Origin: JBMNNU01 sp050942695
GTDB lineage: Bacteria; Chloroflexota; UBA6077
Direction of reading: 5' to 3'
DNA length: 6,609 bases
Assembly: GCA_050942695.1 (NCBI GenBank)
Contig: JBMNNU010000182.1
Location: 1-6,609, forward strand
The translations under genes and the position numbers were made by a program. Position 1 is the stretch's first letter. Every line of letters starts with the position of its first letter. Positions 1 to 6,182 of this stretch are shown here, piece by piece. The notes beneath the pieces are model-generated. The model was not told where the DNA came from. It was given only the letters and a program-made list of their open reading frames with translations, and made no database searches.

Positions 1-71
1 GGTTGGCCGTCGGCCGTCTCCGGCACAAGCGTCACATAATCCGTGGCTGCATCAAGGAAGCTGGTTATCAT
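1..71 (-). CDS. possible N-terminus of a divergent gene, cut by the left edge
   Basis: Reading the - strand from an ATG at 71-69 gives an open frame that runs off the window after 23 full codons, beginning MITSFLDAATDYVTLVPE. The composition is ordinary for a protein, and this is the only ATG after an in-frame stop at 95-93. The ribosome binding site is weak: only a GGA about 10 bases upstream. The gene would be divergent from the lipid kinase at 194, sharing the 72-193 spacer. I do not recognise the family from so few residues. The alternative is that this is non-coding; the + strand frames here all hit stops by position 113 and look less protein-like. Confidence 0.4.
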   Translation of the reverse strand, partial: MITSFLDAATDYVTLVPETADGQ

Positions 72-193
72 GTTTAGCAGTCCATGCTGGGATCAGTAAA
101 ATAAATAACTGTTGAGGGAACTGTTGGTTACGCTTGCGGCTACCTACTCGAGTTAAATAGATCATACGACCGCGCGAATGGAAGGGGTCAGTA

Positions 194-1105
194 ATGACTG
201 ATCGATGTATTGTTATAGTCAATCCTGTTTCTGCTGGGGGTACTACGGAGCGCCGCTGGCCGATGATAAGGGATCTACTAGCCAGCCTGTTCAAATTCGA
301 ATTTGTATTCAGCGAGTTCGCCGGCCACACTGTCGATCTCAGCAGAAAAGCGAGAGAGGACGGTTTCCACCGCCTTATCTGCGTGGGAGGAGACGGTACA
401 CTGAACGAGGCAGTAAACGGCCTGATGTCAGCGGCTGCTGGAGGGGCTATACCTCAGATCGGTATTGTCCCCAGCGGAACCGGTTCTGACCTGGCTCGCT
501 CCTTAAAGATCCCCAGCCGCGTAGAGGAGGCGTGCCTGCGTCTCGCCTGCCCTAAAAAAGCGGTTTCCGACCTAGGCATGGTATCCTATACTGGTAATAC
601 TGGCCCGGAGAGTAGATATTTCGTAAACGCTGCCGGGCTTGGTTACGATACCGAGGTTGTTCTCCGCAGAAATGGCTTCAACCGCTACGTAAGGGGCACT
701 ATCCCATACGTTGCTAGTATAGCTACAACCCTGATGGGCTACCGGAACAAGGACGTCCAGTTGACTATTGACGGGGTTCAGGAGAGCCGCCGTATAAACA
801 TGGTGGTGGTTGCCATTGGCAGATTCTTCGGTGGGGGTATGCAGATAGCTCCTGATGCAGCGATAGGCGATGGCTTTTTCGATGTAATCACCATCGGGGA
901 TGTTAATGCATTTGAACTGGTCTGCAACTTCCCGAAAGTTTACAAGGGGACCCATCTTCACCACCCTAAGGTGAAAGTGGAACGAACGCGGACGGTAAGC
1001 GTGGAGTCGGTCCAACCGGTACGGATTCAGGCCGACGGCGATCCGCTAGGTTCGGTTCCCGCCCGATTCCAAATCATCCCAAGGGCACTCACCTTTCTCT
1101 GTTAA
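194..1105 (+). CDS. diacylglycerol kinase family lipid kinase (YegS/DgkB-type)
   Basis: This 303-residue protein is the usual length for a single-domain DAGK_cat lipid kinase. Such enzymes use ATP to phosphorylate diacylglycerol or a related lipid at the inner face of the membrane, often to recycle lipid intermediates. Visible motifs are NPVSAGG (residues 10-16), the nucleotide-binding GGDGT (65-69) followed by NE (71-72), PSGTGSDLAR (93-102), and a C-terminal half with GGGMQIAPDA (213-222), DGFFD (226-230) and ADGDP (280-284). Two positions differ from what I recall of relatives: GTGSD where GTxND is common, and DGD where DGE is common, so the exact substrate is uncertain (sphingosine-like and other lipids are also used in this superfamily). 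ATG 194 is preceded by AAGGGG at 182-187 with a 6-base gap. The metalloprotease gene starts 49 bases after the TAA, with no hairpin terminator between, so the two are probably one transcript. The family is secure; the substrate is not. Confidence 0.93.
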   Translation: MTDRCIVIVNPVSAGGTTERRWPMIRDLLASLFKFEFVFSEFAGHTVDLSRKAREDGFHRLICVGGDGTLNEAVNGLMSAAAGGAIPQIGIVPSGTGSDLARSLKIPSRVEEACLRLACPKKAVSDLGMVSYTGNTGPESRYFVNAAGLGYDTEVVLRRNGFNRYVRGTIPYVASIATTLMGYRNKDVQLTIDGVQESRRINMVVVAIGRFFGGGMQIAPDAAIGDGFFDVITIGDVNAFELVCNFPKVYKGTHLHHPKVKVERTRTVSVESVQPVRIQADGDPLGSVPARFQIIPRALTFLC

Positions 1106-1154
1106 TTCCTTATATTACCTACTACGAACGTTCTTTTGTCTAGAAAGGCATCTC

Positions 1155-2324
1155 ATGAAATACGGTAAACTCGCCTTCCGGACGGGCATGCTGCTTGGAG
1201 CGGCCGCTGGCGCCTTGTGGGTAGTAGCTGGGCGCCGTTGGTTGGAAAACGAGTGCGATCTTCTCGATTGGTCCAGGGTGCAGGAAATCGCCCTGAGAAC
1301 CTGTGGAAAAATTCCGGCCGTTTCGCCCTGGACATCCCGAAACCTCCGAGCCAGCTATGAGGATATGGTCCGCCGGCTCGAGGGTCCGATTGCGGATTAC
1401 ACTGGGACCAGGCTTCCATCCACCGGGATCGAAATTTCCGTAATGGGGCGGAAAGAGTGGATCGAGGCCAACGTAATCAGCTTCCGCCAGATGTTCGAGC
1501 CCATGGAGCAGTTGTATAGGGAGCTAGGGCGCAGCAGCGTAGTGGTGGTCCCTGGGGTTCCTCAGTTGAATCAATTGGCGGTCAGCAGCCAGATAGGCCT
1601 GCTGCTGGGCTACCTATCACGTCGGGTGCTGGGCCAGTATGACATGAACATACTGGGCAGGGAACCGATGTCGACAGGTAAGCTGTACTTCGTTCAACAG
1701 AACATAGAGGCTATCGAGTCGGAGCTGGGCTTGCCCCCTGAGGAATTCCGGACCTGGATCGCCCTGCACGAGACGACTCACGCTCACGAGTTCGAGGTAT
1801 TCCCCTGGATAAGGGATTATATGAACCACATCTTGCGCGCTTACCTCGACACAATGCTGCAAGAGGTTCGACGGTCTTCAGGCACCAATGGGCCGACCGC
1901 AATGGTCACCCGCATGTTCGATAACCTGAGGTCAGGCCGGAGCATCCTGGAATCCATTATGAGCCCTCGCCAGCAGAAGTATATGGGCCAATTACAGGCC
2001 ATGATGTGTTTGTTGGAGGGTTACAGCAATCATGTGATGAACGAGGTTGGGAAGACCACTATGCCCAACTTCGAAAAAATCAAACGACAGGTGGAAGGCA
2101 GAAAAAAGGAAAGAAGCCAGATCGAGCGTCTCTTTCTCAAGCTCACTGGGTTGTCGATGAAGATGGAGCAGTACAGATTAGGGGAGCTCTTCGTTGATCA
2201 CGTAGTAAAGGCGAGGGGAATCGAGTTCGCTAACCAGGCGTTCGACGGTCCTGAAAGCCTTCCCACGATGGATGATGTGCTGCACCCTGAACGCTGGATA
2301 ATCCGAATGGAAAGCGTAGCGTAA
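1155..2324 (+). CDS. zinc-dependent metalloprotease of the DUF2342/zincin_2 family, membrane-anchored
   Basis: This 389-residue protein resembles the zincin_2 (DUF2342) family, which includes members labelled 'coenzyme F420 biosynthesis associated' because of their genome distribution and neighbours, not a proven reaction. The zinc motif HETTH is at residues 205-209 (H205, E206, H209), in the context ALHETTHAHEFE. A downstream LLEGYSNHVMNEVG (286-299) places E288 where a gluzincin third ligand is expected. Residues 11-25 form one hydrophobic, Gly/Ala-rich segment after a basic start (K2, K5, R9), consistent with an uncleaved membrane anchor or a signal peptide. Charged helices follow around 300-345. 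The start ATG has AAAGG at 1144-1148 with a 6-base gap. It lies 49 bases behind the lipid kinase, probably in the same operon, and no F420 biosynthesis gene is visible here. The substrate is unknown. The fold and metal site are well supported; actual protease activity is inferred from the motif. Confidence 0.88.
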   Translation: MKYGKLAFRTGMLLGAAAGALWVVAGRRWLENECDLLDWSRVQEIALRTCGKIPAVSPWTSRNLRASYEDMVRRLEGPIADYTGTRLPSTGIEISVMGRKEWIEANVISFRQMFEPMEQLYRELGRSSVVVVPGVPQLNQLAVSSQIGLLLGYLSRRVLGQYDMNILGREPMSTGKLYFVQQNIEAIESELGLPPEEFRTWIALHETTHAHEFEVFPWIRDYMNHILRAYLDTMLQEVRRSSGTNGPTAMVTRMFDNLRSGRSILESIMSPRQQKYMGQLQAMMCLLEGYSNHVMNEVGKTTMPNFEKIKRQVEGRKKERSQIERLFLKLTGLSMKMEQYRLGELFVDHVVKARGIEFANQAFDGPESLPTMDDVLHPERWIIRMESVA

Positions 2325-2389
2325 GGGGAGTTAGTGCAGGTTGCTAAGGGAGTAGGTATCTTTCTGGGGGATTAGCTACAACTACTCTG

Positions 2390-2398
2390 TGCTATAAT
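2390..2398 (+). promoter_or_regulatory. extended -10 promoter of the MBL-fold gene
   Basis: TGCTATAAT is a perfect extended -10 element (TGnTATAAT), with the TATAAT hexamer at 2393-2398. No good -35 hexamer sits 16-18 bases upstream (the sequence there is around GATTAG), as is usual for extended -10 promoters. Transcription would start near 2405, leaving a leader of about 30 bases before the GTG at 2435. The TTGACA at 2401-2406 lies downstream and has no partner -10, so it is probably chance. Confidence 0.65.
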
Positions 2399-2434
2399 CA
2401 TTGACAGTACACGATCGATGTAGGAGGTGGAAAG

Positions 2435-3073
2435 GTGCCAGAGAACATCCAGTGGCTTGGGCACGACGTCTTCAAGGTCTCCAGTGGACCTACAGTCATC
2501 TACACCGATCCCTTCCGGCTGGAAGAGGGAGCGGACAAGGCAGACATCATCCTGATCACCCACGATCACTTCGACCACTGCGAGCCGCAGGATGTCGCCA
2601 AAATCTTGAAGGAAGATACTGTCATAGTTGCGCCCGAATCTTGTGGTGATAAGCTGAAGATGAATATCGAAGTGGTCAGGCCCGGCAGCAAGATTGAGGT
2701 CAAGGGCGTACCCATCGAAGCCACCTGGGCATACAACGTCAACAAATTCCGCAACCCAGGCGAGCCGTTCCATCCCAAATCGACTGATTTCGTTGGGTAT
2801 ATCTTTACCGCTGGAGGCAAGCGCTACTACATTGCCGGGGATACCGACATCATCCCAGAGATGAATGGGATCGATGTAGATATTGCCCTGCTGCCTGTGA
2901 GCGGTACCTATGTGATGACTGCCGACGAAGCAATCAAGGCTGCCAATGAAGTGGTTAAGGCTAACATCTATATCCCAATGCACTACAACGCCATCGTTGG
3001 AACCGACGAGGACGCAAAGAAGTTCGCAGCGGGGGTAAAACGGGGCAAGGTCGAGATATTACCCAAATCCTGA
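2435..3073 (+). CDS. metallo-beta-lactamase-fold metal-dependent hydrolase (UlaG-like)
   Basis: This 212-residue cytoplasmic protein has the full metal-site pattern of the small UlaG/YycJ-like branch of the metallo-beta-lactamase superfamily. It shows THDHFDH at residues 42-48 (H43, H45, D47, H48), a likely third-site histidine at H113 (PFHPKST), the bridging aspartate D136 in AGDTD (134-138), and H183 in PMHYN. These would bind two metal ions. Known relatives hydrolyse lactones, phosphodiesters and other esters; the sequence does not say which substrate this one uses. The start is GTG, chosen because TAGGAGG at 2421-2427 lies 7 bases upstream. The gene appears monocistronic, with its own promoter at 2390-2398 and its own terminator at 3089-3132. 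There is no signal peptide or membrane segment. The fold is certain, the specific function open. Confidence 0.93.
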   Translation: MPENIQWLGHDVFKVSSGPTVIYTDPFRLEEGADKADIILITHDHFDHCEPQDVAKILKEDTVIVAPESCGDKLKMNIEVVRPGSKIEVKGVPIEATWAYNVNKFRNPGEPFHPKSTDFVGYIFTAGGKRYYIAGDTDIIPEMNGIDVDIALLPVSGTYVMTADEAIKAANEVVKANIYIPMHYNAIVGTDEDAKKFAAGVKRGKVEILPKS

Positions 3074-3088
3074 TTTTTTAGGTCCTGA

Positions 3089-3132
3089 GTCCTGAGTCCT
3101 GTATTCTAGGGACCCAGGACTCAGGACTTTTT
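3089..3132 (+). terminator. rho-independent terminator of the MBL-fold gene, built from heptamer repeats
   Basis: GTCCTGAGTCCTG (3089-3101) pairs perfectly with CAGGACTCAGGAC (3115-3127), giving a 13-bp stem and a 13-base loop, followed directly by TTTTT (3128-3132). An extra copy of the left-arm unit starts at 3082, so two alternative left arms overlap. The hairpin starts 15 bases after the MBL stop codon. The T-tract lies only on the + strand side, so it should stop + transcription; it lacks the upstream A-tract a two-way terminator would need. The last bases of the T-tract are part of the stop codon of the convergent gene (3131-3133). Confidence 0.88.
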
Positions 3133-3319
3133 ATAGCCTGAACCCTGCGGACCCGGATGGGCCCTCCTGGGTCTCCAGTAGAGAGTCGACCGTCTCGAAG
3201 ATCCTCTTTGCGGCATCGCAGACAGAATTCAAATCGCGTTTATCGTCGGGAAGACGGCCGATATAAGCCACCAGGATATCCTTGGCTATGTCCACCTTCT
3301 TTTCGTTGGTTGCCTTCAT
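3131..3319 (-). CDS. small hypothetical protein, 62 residues, convergent with the MBL-fold gene
   Basis: The protein begins MKATNEKKVDIAKDILVAYI, continues GRLPDDKRDLNSVCDAAKRI, and ends in a Gly/Ser-rich tail. I do not recognise a named family. The charged, helix-favouring composition, with hydrophobic residues spaced to give two amphipathic helices (about 8-20 and 30-47) joined by a LPDDKRD turn, looks like a real small soluble protein and not a chance frame. Support for expression: a GAGGTG ribosome binding site sits 4 bases before the ATG on the - strand, and a TGGTACAAT extended -10 lies about 40 bases upstream of that ATG. There is one cysteine (residue 33) and no membrane segment. The stop codon lies inside the terminator of the neighbouring + strand gene. 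The function is unknown; it could be a small regulator or an adaptor, but nothing here shows that. Confidence 0.65.
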   Translation of the reverse strand: MKATNEKKVDIAKDILVAYIGRLPDDKRDLNSVCDAAKRIFETVDSLLETQEGPSGSAGFRL

Positions 3320-3357
3320 TTTTCACCTCGCGCCCTTCAAACGTGTTGTTCCCCAAC

Positions 3358-3366
3358 ATTGTACCA
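3358..3366 (-). promoter_or_regulatory. extended -10 promoter of the 62-residue protein gene
   Basis: On the - strand these bases read TGGTACAAT, an extended -10 (TGnTATAAT) with one mismatch in the hexamer. No convincing -35 precedes it. The predicted start is near 3351, giving a leader of about 30 bases to the ATG at 3319. It resembles the promoter type seen before the MBL gene at 2390-2398. Confidence 0.5.
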
Positions 3367-3423
3367 TCGTTTGCCGCCTACCACGATTCGTTATGCAGGA
3401 CGAGGCCAAGCACAAGGCAACAA

Positions 3424-3472
3424 CCATCAGCCATCAGCACTCAGCACTCAGGACGCAGGACTCAGGACTCGG
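3424..3472. repeat. seven-unit tandem heptamer repeat
   Basis: Seven contiguous 7-base units fill this stretch without gaps: CCATCAG, CCATCAG, CACTCAG, CACTCAG, GACGCAG, GACTCAG, GACTCGG. The consensus is [CG]A[CT]TCAG, and variants come in adjacent pairs as if units were copied stepwise. The 14-base block CAGGACTCAGGACT (3456-3469) is identical to the right arm of the terminator at 3115-3128. The layout is like the short tandemly repeated heptamers known from intergenic DNA of cyanobacteria and some other bacteria. It has no evident coding role. Confidence 0.85.
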
Positions 3473-3521
3473 CAACCGGCATGGTTCATACAAACAGTCA
3501 GTTCGTGTAACAGTCCAATGC

Positions 3522-3556
3522 TGTAGCGTCGGGCCTTGTGCCCGACGCTACATTTT
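3522..3556. repeat. perfect 13-bp intergenic hairpin followed by TTTT
   Basis: TGTAGCGTCGGGC (3522-3534) is the exact reverse complement of GCCCGACGCTACA (3540-3552), with a 5-base loop, then TTTT (3553-3556). It has the form of a rho-independent terminator, but no + strand gene precedes it for over 400 bases. It could stop stray + strand reading before lon, or be a dispersed palindromic repeat element of the genome. The structure is certain and the role is not. Confidence 0.75.
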
Positions 3557-3665
3557 GACTCGTGCCGTGAACCATCCCCGGCAACCCGATCAATGGCACG
3601 TCCCTTGCCCCTCCTCACCAACCGGTCTGTGCTGTCCGACATGAGTACGAGTAAGCGAGTTCTTG

Positions 3666-3673
3666 TAAGGAGG
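3666..3673 (+). promoter_or_regulatory. ribosome binding site fixing the GTG start of lon
   Basis: TAAGGAGG is a near-perfect Shine-Dalgarno sequence, 8 bases before the GTG at 3682. An in-frame stop (TAA at 3652-3654) excludes any earlier start, and the next in-frame ATG (3703) has no comparable site, so GTG is the start. Confidence 0.9.
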
Positions 3674-3681
3674 CGGGCGCA

Positions 3682-6123
3682 GTGGCAAAAGATCAAAACA
3701 AGATGGGGATAGACGTTGAGAGCAGGGAAGAGCTACTGCAGAGCATCCCGGAGGTATTGCCCATCCTCCCACTCCGTGGGACCGTTGCCTATCCCTATGC
3801 AGCAATCCCACTGCAGGTTGGCCAGGAGCGCTCCCTGAAGTTGATCGAGGATGTATCCAAAAGTGACCGATACCTGGGTTTAGTAGCCCAACGGCAGCCA
3901 GAGGTTGAGGGAGCCGGCCCCTCCGAAGTGTACAAAATGGGTACCGTAATCCGAATTCTCCAGGTGATGCGGCAACCCCAGGGCGGTATGAGTGTCACCG
4001 TCCAGGGTTTGGAGCGGATTATCCTTCTGGATTTCATCAGCGAACAACCCTACCTGGTAGCGAGGGTCGAGTTGAGGCCGGAGATCGAGGAGCGCACACC
4101 GGAAGTGGAGGCGCTGCGCCGTACCCTGGTGTCGCTCTTCCAGCGGGTGGTCGAGTTATCTGCCTATCTGCCCAATGAACTTGCCACTGTCGCAAGTAGC
4201 ATAGAGGACCCACGACAACTAGCGTATCTGGTTGCCTCCAACGTTCGGGGCGATGTCCCCTTCAAACAAGACATTCTGGAAATCGACTCGATACGCGAAA
4301 AGCTACAGCGACTGATCGATCATGTTCGGCGGGAAATCGAAGTGTTGGAGATCGCGGAGCAGATCAGGACTCAAGCCCAACAGCAGATCGCTAAGAACCA
4401 GCGAGAATACATCCTTCGCGAGCAGTTGCGGGCTATCCAGCGTGAGTTAGGTGAAGAAGCCGGGGCCGGCAGAGAAGCCGCACGGCTTAGGAAGCGCCTC
4501 GAAGAGGCCAATCTGCCACCGGAAGCTCGGCAGGAGGCCGACCGAGAGCTAAATAGACTCGAGCAACTGCCCGCCTCATCCCCTGAGCACGGGATCATCA
4601 CCACCTATCTTGACTGGTTAGCGAGCCTGCCGTGGAATAAGACTACCGGAGAGAGGATCGACGTCGTCAGGGCGCGCCAAGTGTTGGACGAGGATCATTA
4701 CGACCTGGAGCGGATAAAGGACCGGATCCTCGAGTACCTGGCCGTCCGGAAGCTGAAGGAGGAGCGCACTGGTGAGGAACCGGGCGAGGAGGGGCTGATG
4801 AGAGAGCCGATCCTCTGCTTGGTAGGGCCGCCGGGTGTCGGGAAGACCTCCCTAGGGCAGTCTATCGCTAGAGCCATGGGTCGCAAATTCATCCGCATAT
4901 CTTTGGGTGGCATCCGAGACGAGGCGGAAATACGAGGGCATCGCAGGACTTATATCGGTGCCCTGCCCGGAAGGATCATCCAGGGCATACGGCGCGTTGG
5001 GAGCGCCGATCCCGTATTCATGCTCGACGAGGTAGATAAACTCGCCATCGGCTATCAAGGCGATCCCGCCGCGGCACTCTTGGAGGTGTTGGATCCGGCT
5101 CAAAACAACAGCTTCACGGACAGCTATCTGGGCGTGCCGTTCGATCTCTCGCGGGTAATGTTCATCACTACTGCCAACAACCTTGACACTATCCCACGGC
5201 CGCTATTGGATCGCATGGAGGTGCTGGAGCTGGCGGGTTACACCGAGGAGGAGAAGCTGCACATCGCCCGGCAATATCTGGTGCCAAAACAGTTGAGTGC
5301 CCACGGATTGATGGAAGAGGAGGTTGTCCTTGACGACGATGCGATCAGGACAATCATCCAAAACTACACCCGAGAGGCTGGCGTGCGAAACCTCGAACGA
5401 CAGATTGCCAACGTCTATCGAAAAGCCGCCCGCCAGATAGCGGAGGGGGTCCAACCCCCTATCCAGATCACCGCGGAAAAGGTGAGCGACTATCTGGGCC
5501 GTCCGCGCTTCTTCGCAGAGGTAGCCGAGCGAATAGACCGCCCTGGGATAGCTACAGGCCTGGCCTGGACTCCATCTGGGGGGGACATCATTTTTATAGA
5601 GGCCACCATGATGCAGGGCAGGAACAATCGGTTGATCCTCACGGGCATGCTGGGAGATGTGATGCGAGAGTCGGCTCAGACGGCGCTCTCCTACGTCCGA
5701 TCCAACGCCCCGCGACTAGGGATTGACCCTGTGATTTTCGAAGACAAAGATTTCCATATTCACGTTCCCGCTGGCGCTATCCCCAAAGATGGGCCTTCGG
5801 CTGGGGTCACCATGGCCACCGCTTTGGCCTCTATGGTTACCAGCCGGCTGGTTCGGCAGGACGTGGCGATGACCGGAGAGGTAACACTGCGCGGCAAGGT
5901 GCTCCCTGTGGGCGGCATAAAGGAGAAGGTGCTGGCAGCTCACAGAGCCGGTATCCGAACGGTGATACTGCCCAGGCGCAACGAGCTGGACCTGGAGGAG
6001 GTGCCCGAGGAGCTACGCAAGGAGATGCGTTTCATTCCCGTGGACACGATCGACGAGGTTCTCAGGGAAGCCCTAACACCGCCATCCGAAAGTCAGATCC
6101 AAACCATGACTCGCGCGGCTTAA
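3682..6123 (+). CDS. lon: ATP-dependent serine protease Lon (LonA type)
   Basis: Lon forms a cytoplasmic hexamer that unfolds and degrades damaged proteins and short-lived regulators. All domains are present in 813 residues, a normal LonA length. The N-terminal substrate-binding domain spans about 24-220, starting LPILPLRGTVAYPYAAIPLQ. A charged coiled-coil linker follows at about 220-300 (AKNQREYILREQLRAIQREL). The AAA+ module has Walker A GPPGVGKTS (382-390, K388), Walker B VFMLDEVDK (445-453), sensor-1 TTANN (496-500), a likely arginine finger R511 and sensor-2 R569 in GVRNLE. The protease domain carries the catalytic dyad S706 (PKDGPSAG) and K749 (GGIKEK), 43 residues apart as in E. coli Lon. 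No key residue is missing. Translation starts at GTG. The gene stands alone: a repeat-rich spacer precedes it, and hcp follows after 113 bases with its own likely control site. No heat-shock operator is evident. Confidence 0.98.
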   Translation: MAKDQNKMGIDVESREELLQSIPEVLPILPLRGTVAYPYAAIPLQVGQERSLKLIEDVSKSDRYLGLVAQRQPEVEGAGPSEVYKMGTVIRILQVMRQPQGGMSVTVQGLERIILLDFISEQPYLVARVELRPEIEERTPEVEALRRTLVSLFQRVVELSAYLPNELATVASSIEDPRQLAYLVASNVRGDVPFKQDILEIDSIREKLQRLIDHVRREIEVLEIAEQIRTQAQQQIAKNQREYILREQLRAIQRELGEEAGAGREAARLRKRLEEANLPPEARQEADRELNRLEQLPASSPEHGIITTYLDWLASLPWNKTTGERIDVVRARQVLDEDHYDLERIKDRILEYLAVRKLKEERTGEEPGEEGLMREPILCLVGPPGVGKTSLGQSIARAMGRKFIRISLGGIRDEAEIRGHRRTYIGALPGRIIQGIRRVGSADPVFMLDEVDKLAIGYQGDPAAALLEVLDPAQNNSFTDSYLGVPFDLSRVMFITTANNLDTIPRPLLDRMEVLELAGYTEEEKLHIARQYLVPKQLSAHGLMEEEVVLDDDAIRTIIQNYTREAGVRNLERQIANVYRKAARQIAEGVQPPIQITAEKVSDYLGRPRFFAEVAERIDRPGIATGLAWTPSGGDIIFIEATMMQGRNNRLILTGMLGDVMRESAQTALSYVRSNAPRLGIDPVIFEDKDFHIHVPAGAIPKDGPSAGVTMATALASMVTSRLVRQDVAMTGEVTLRGKVLPVGGIKEKVLAAHRAGIRTVILPRRNELDLEEVPEELRKEMRFIPVDTIDEVLREALTPPSESQIQTMTRAA

Positions 6124-6139
6124 CGAAAAGCTACGGCAA

Positions 6140-6155
6140 TGTGACTTTTGTCATA
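6140..6155 (+). promoter_or_regulatory. CRP/FNR-type operator upstream of hcp
   Basis: TGTGA-CTTTTG-TCATA matches the CRP-type palindrome TGTGA-N6-TCACA at 9 of the 10 fixed positions. The inner TGAC-TTTT-GTCA is a perfect inverted repeat. It is centred between 6147 and 6148. In several anaerobes hcp is controlled by HcpR or other CRP/FNR-family regulators that bind palindromes of this general kind. Which regulator acts here is unknown, and the site is not proven. Confidence 0.5.
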
Positions 6156-6176
6156 TCGGCTGGCTTTGAGGCACGG

Positions 6177-6182
6177 TAAACT
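6177..6182 (+). promoter_or_regulatory. candidate -10 box of the hcp promoter
   Basis: TAAACT matches TATAAT at 4 of 6 positions. It would give a start near 6189, about 48 bases before the hcp ATG. There is no good -35, as is common for promoters that depend on a class II activator. The hexamer on its own is weak evidence; its support is the exact spacing to the palindrome at 6140-6155. Confidence 0.35.

Larger units (their letters stand above)
3336..3681. other. gene-free spacer upstream of lon
   Basis: No reading frame in these 346 bases looks like a protein; the long open frames crossing it have odd composition (His, Gln, Ser, Arg runs) and no good ribosome site. It holds the promoter of the - strand gene (3358-3366), a tandem heptamer array (3424-3472), a perfect hairpin (3522-3552) and the lon ribosome binding site. 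The lon promoter must lie here if lon is not read through from outside, but I cannot point to a convincing -35/-10 pair. TTGACT at 3555-3560 lacks a -10 at the right distance. No CIRCE or HspR-type heat-shock operator was found. Confidence 0.7.

Noticed and set aside
1128..1135. GAACGTTC palindrome between the lipid kinase and protease genes as a LexA site or terminator
   Set aside because: It lacks the 4-base spacer of the GAAC-N4-GTTC SOS box, and an 8-base palindrome with no loop cannot form a useful hairpin.
2401..2406. TTGACA as a -35 box for the MBL-fold gene
   Set aside because: The -10 position downstream falls on the ribosome binding site with no TATAAT-like sequence, and a better extended -10 lies upstream.
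2372..2983. - strand open frame of 203 codons opposite the MBL-fold gene
   Set aside because: It is the mirror frame of a well-supported gene; the + strand frame carries all the metal-binding motifs.
3438..3451. CACTCAG units as half of a CIRCE heat-shock operator before lon
   Set aside because: Only the left-half AGCACTC resembles CIRCE; there is no GAGTGCT partner at the required distance, and the sequence is explained by the heptamer array.
3424..3472. CRISPR array
   Set aside because: The repeats are 7 bases long and contiguous, with no spacers between them.
3157..3644. Two overlapping + strand open frames of 117 and 120 codons
   Set aside because: They run antisense through the small gene and then through the heptamer array and hairpin. 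Their products are rich in Ser, Arg, His and Gln with no domain pattern and no good ribosome site.
3448..3696. - strand open frame of 82 codons overlapping the lon start
   Set aside because: It crosses the hairpin and the lon ribosome site, has no protein-like pattern and no ribosome binding site.
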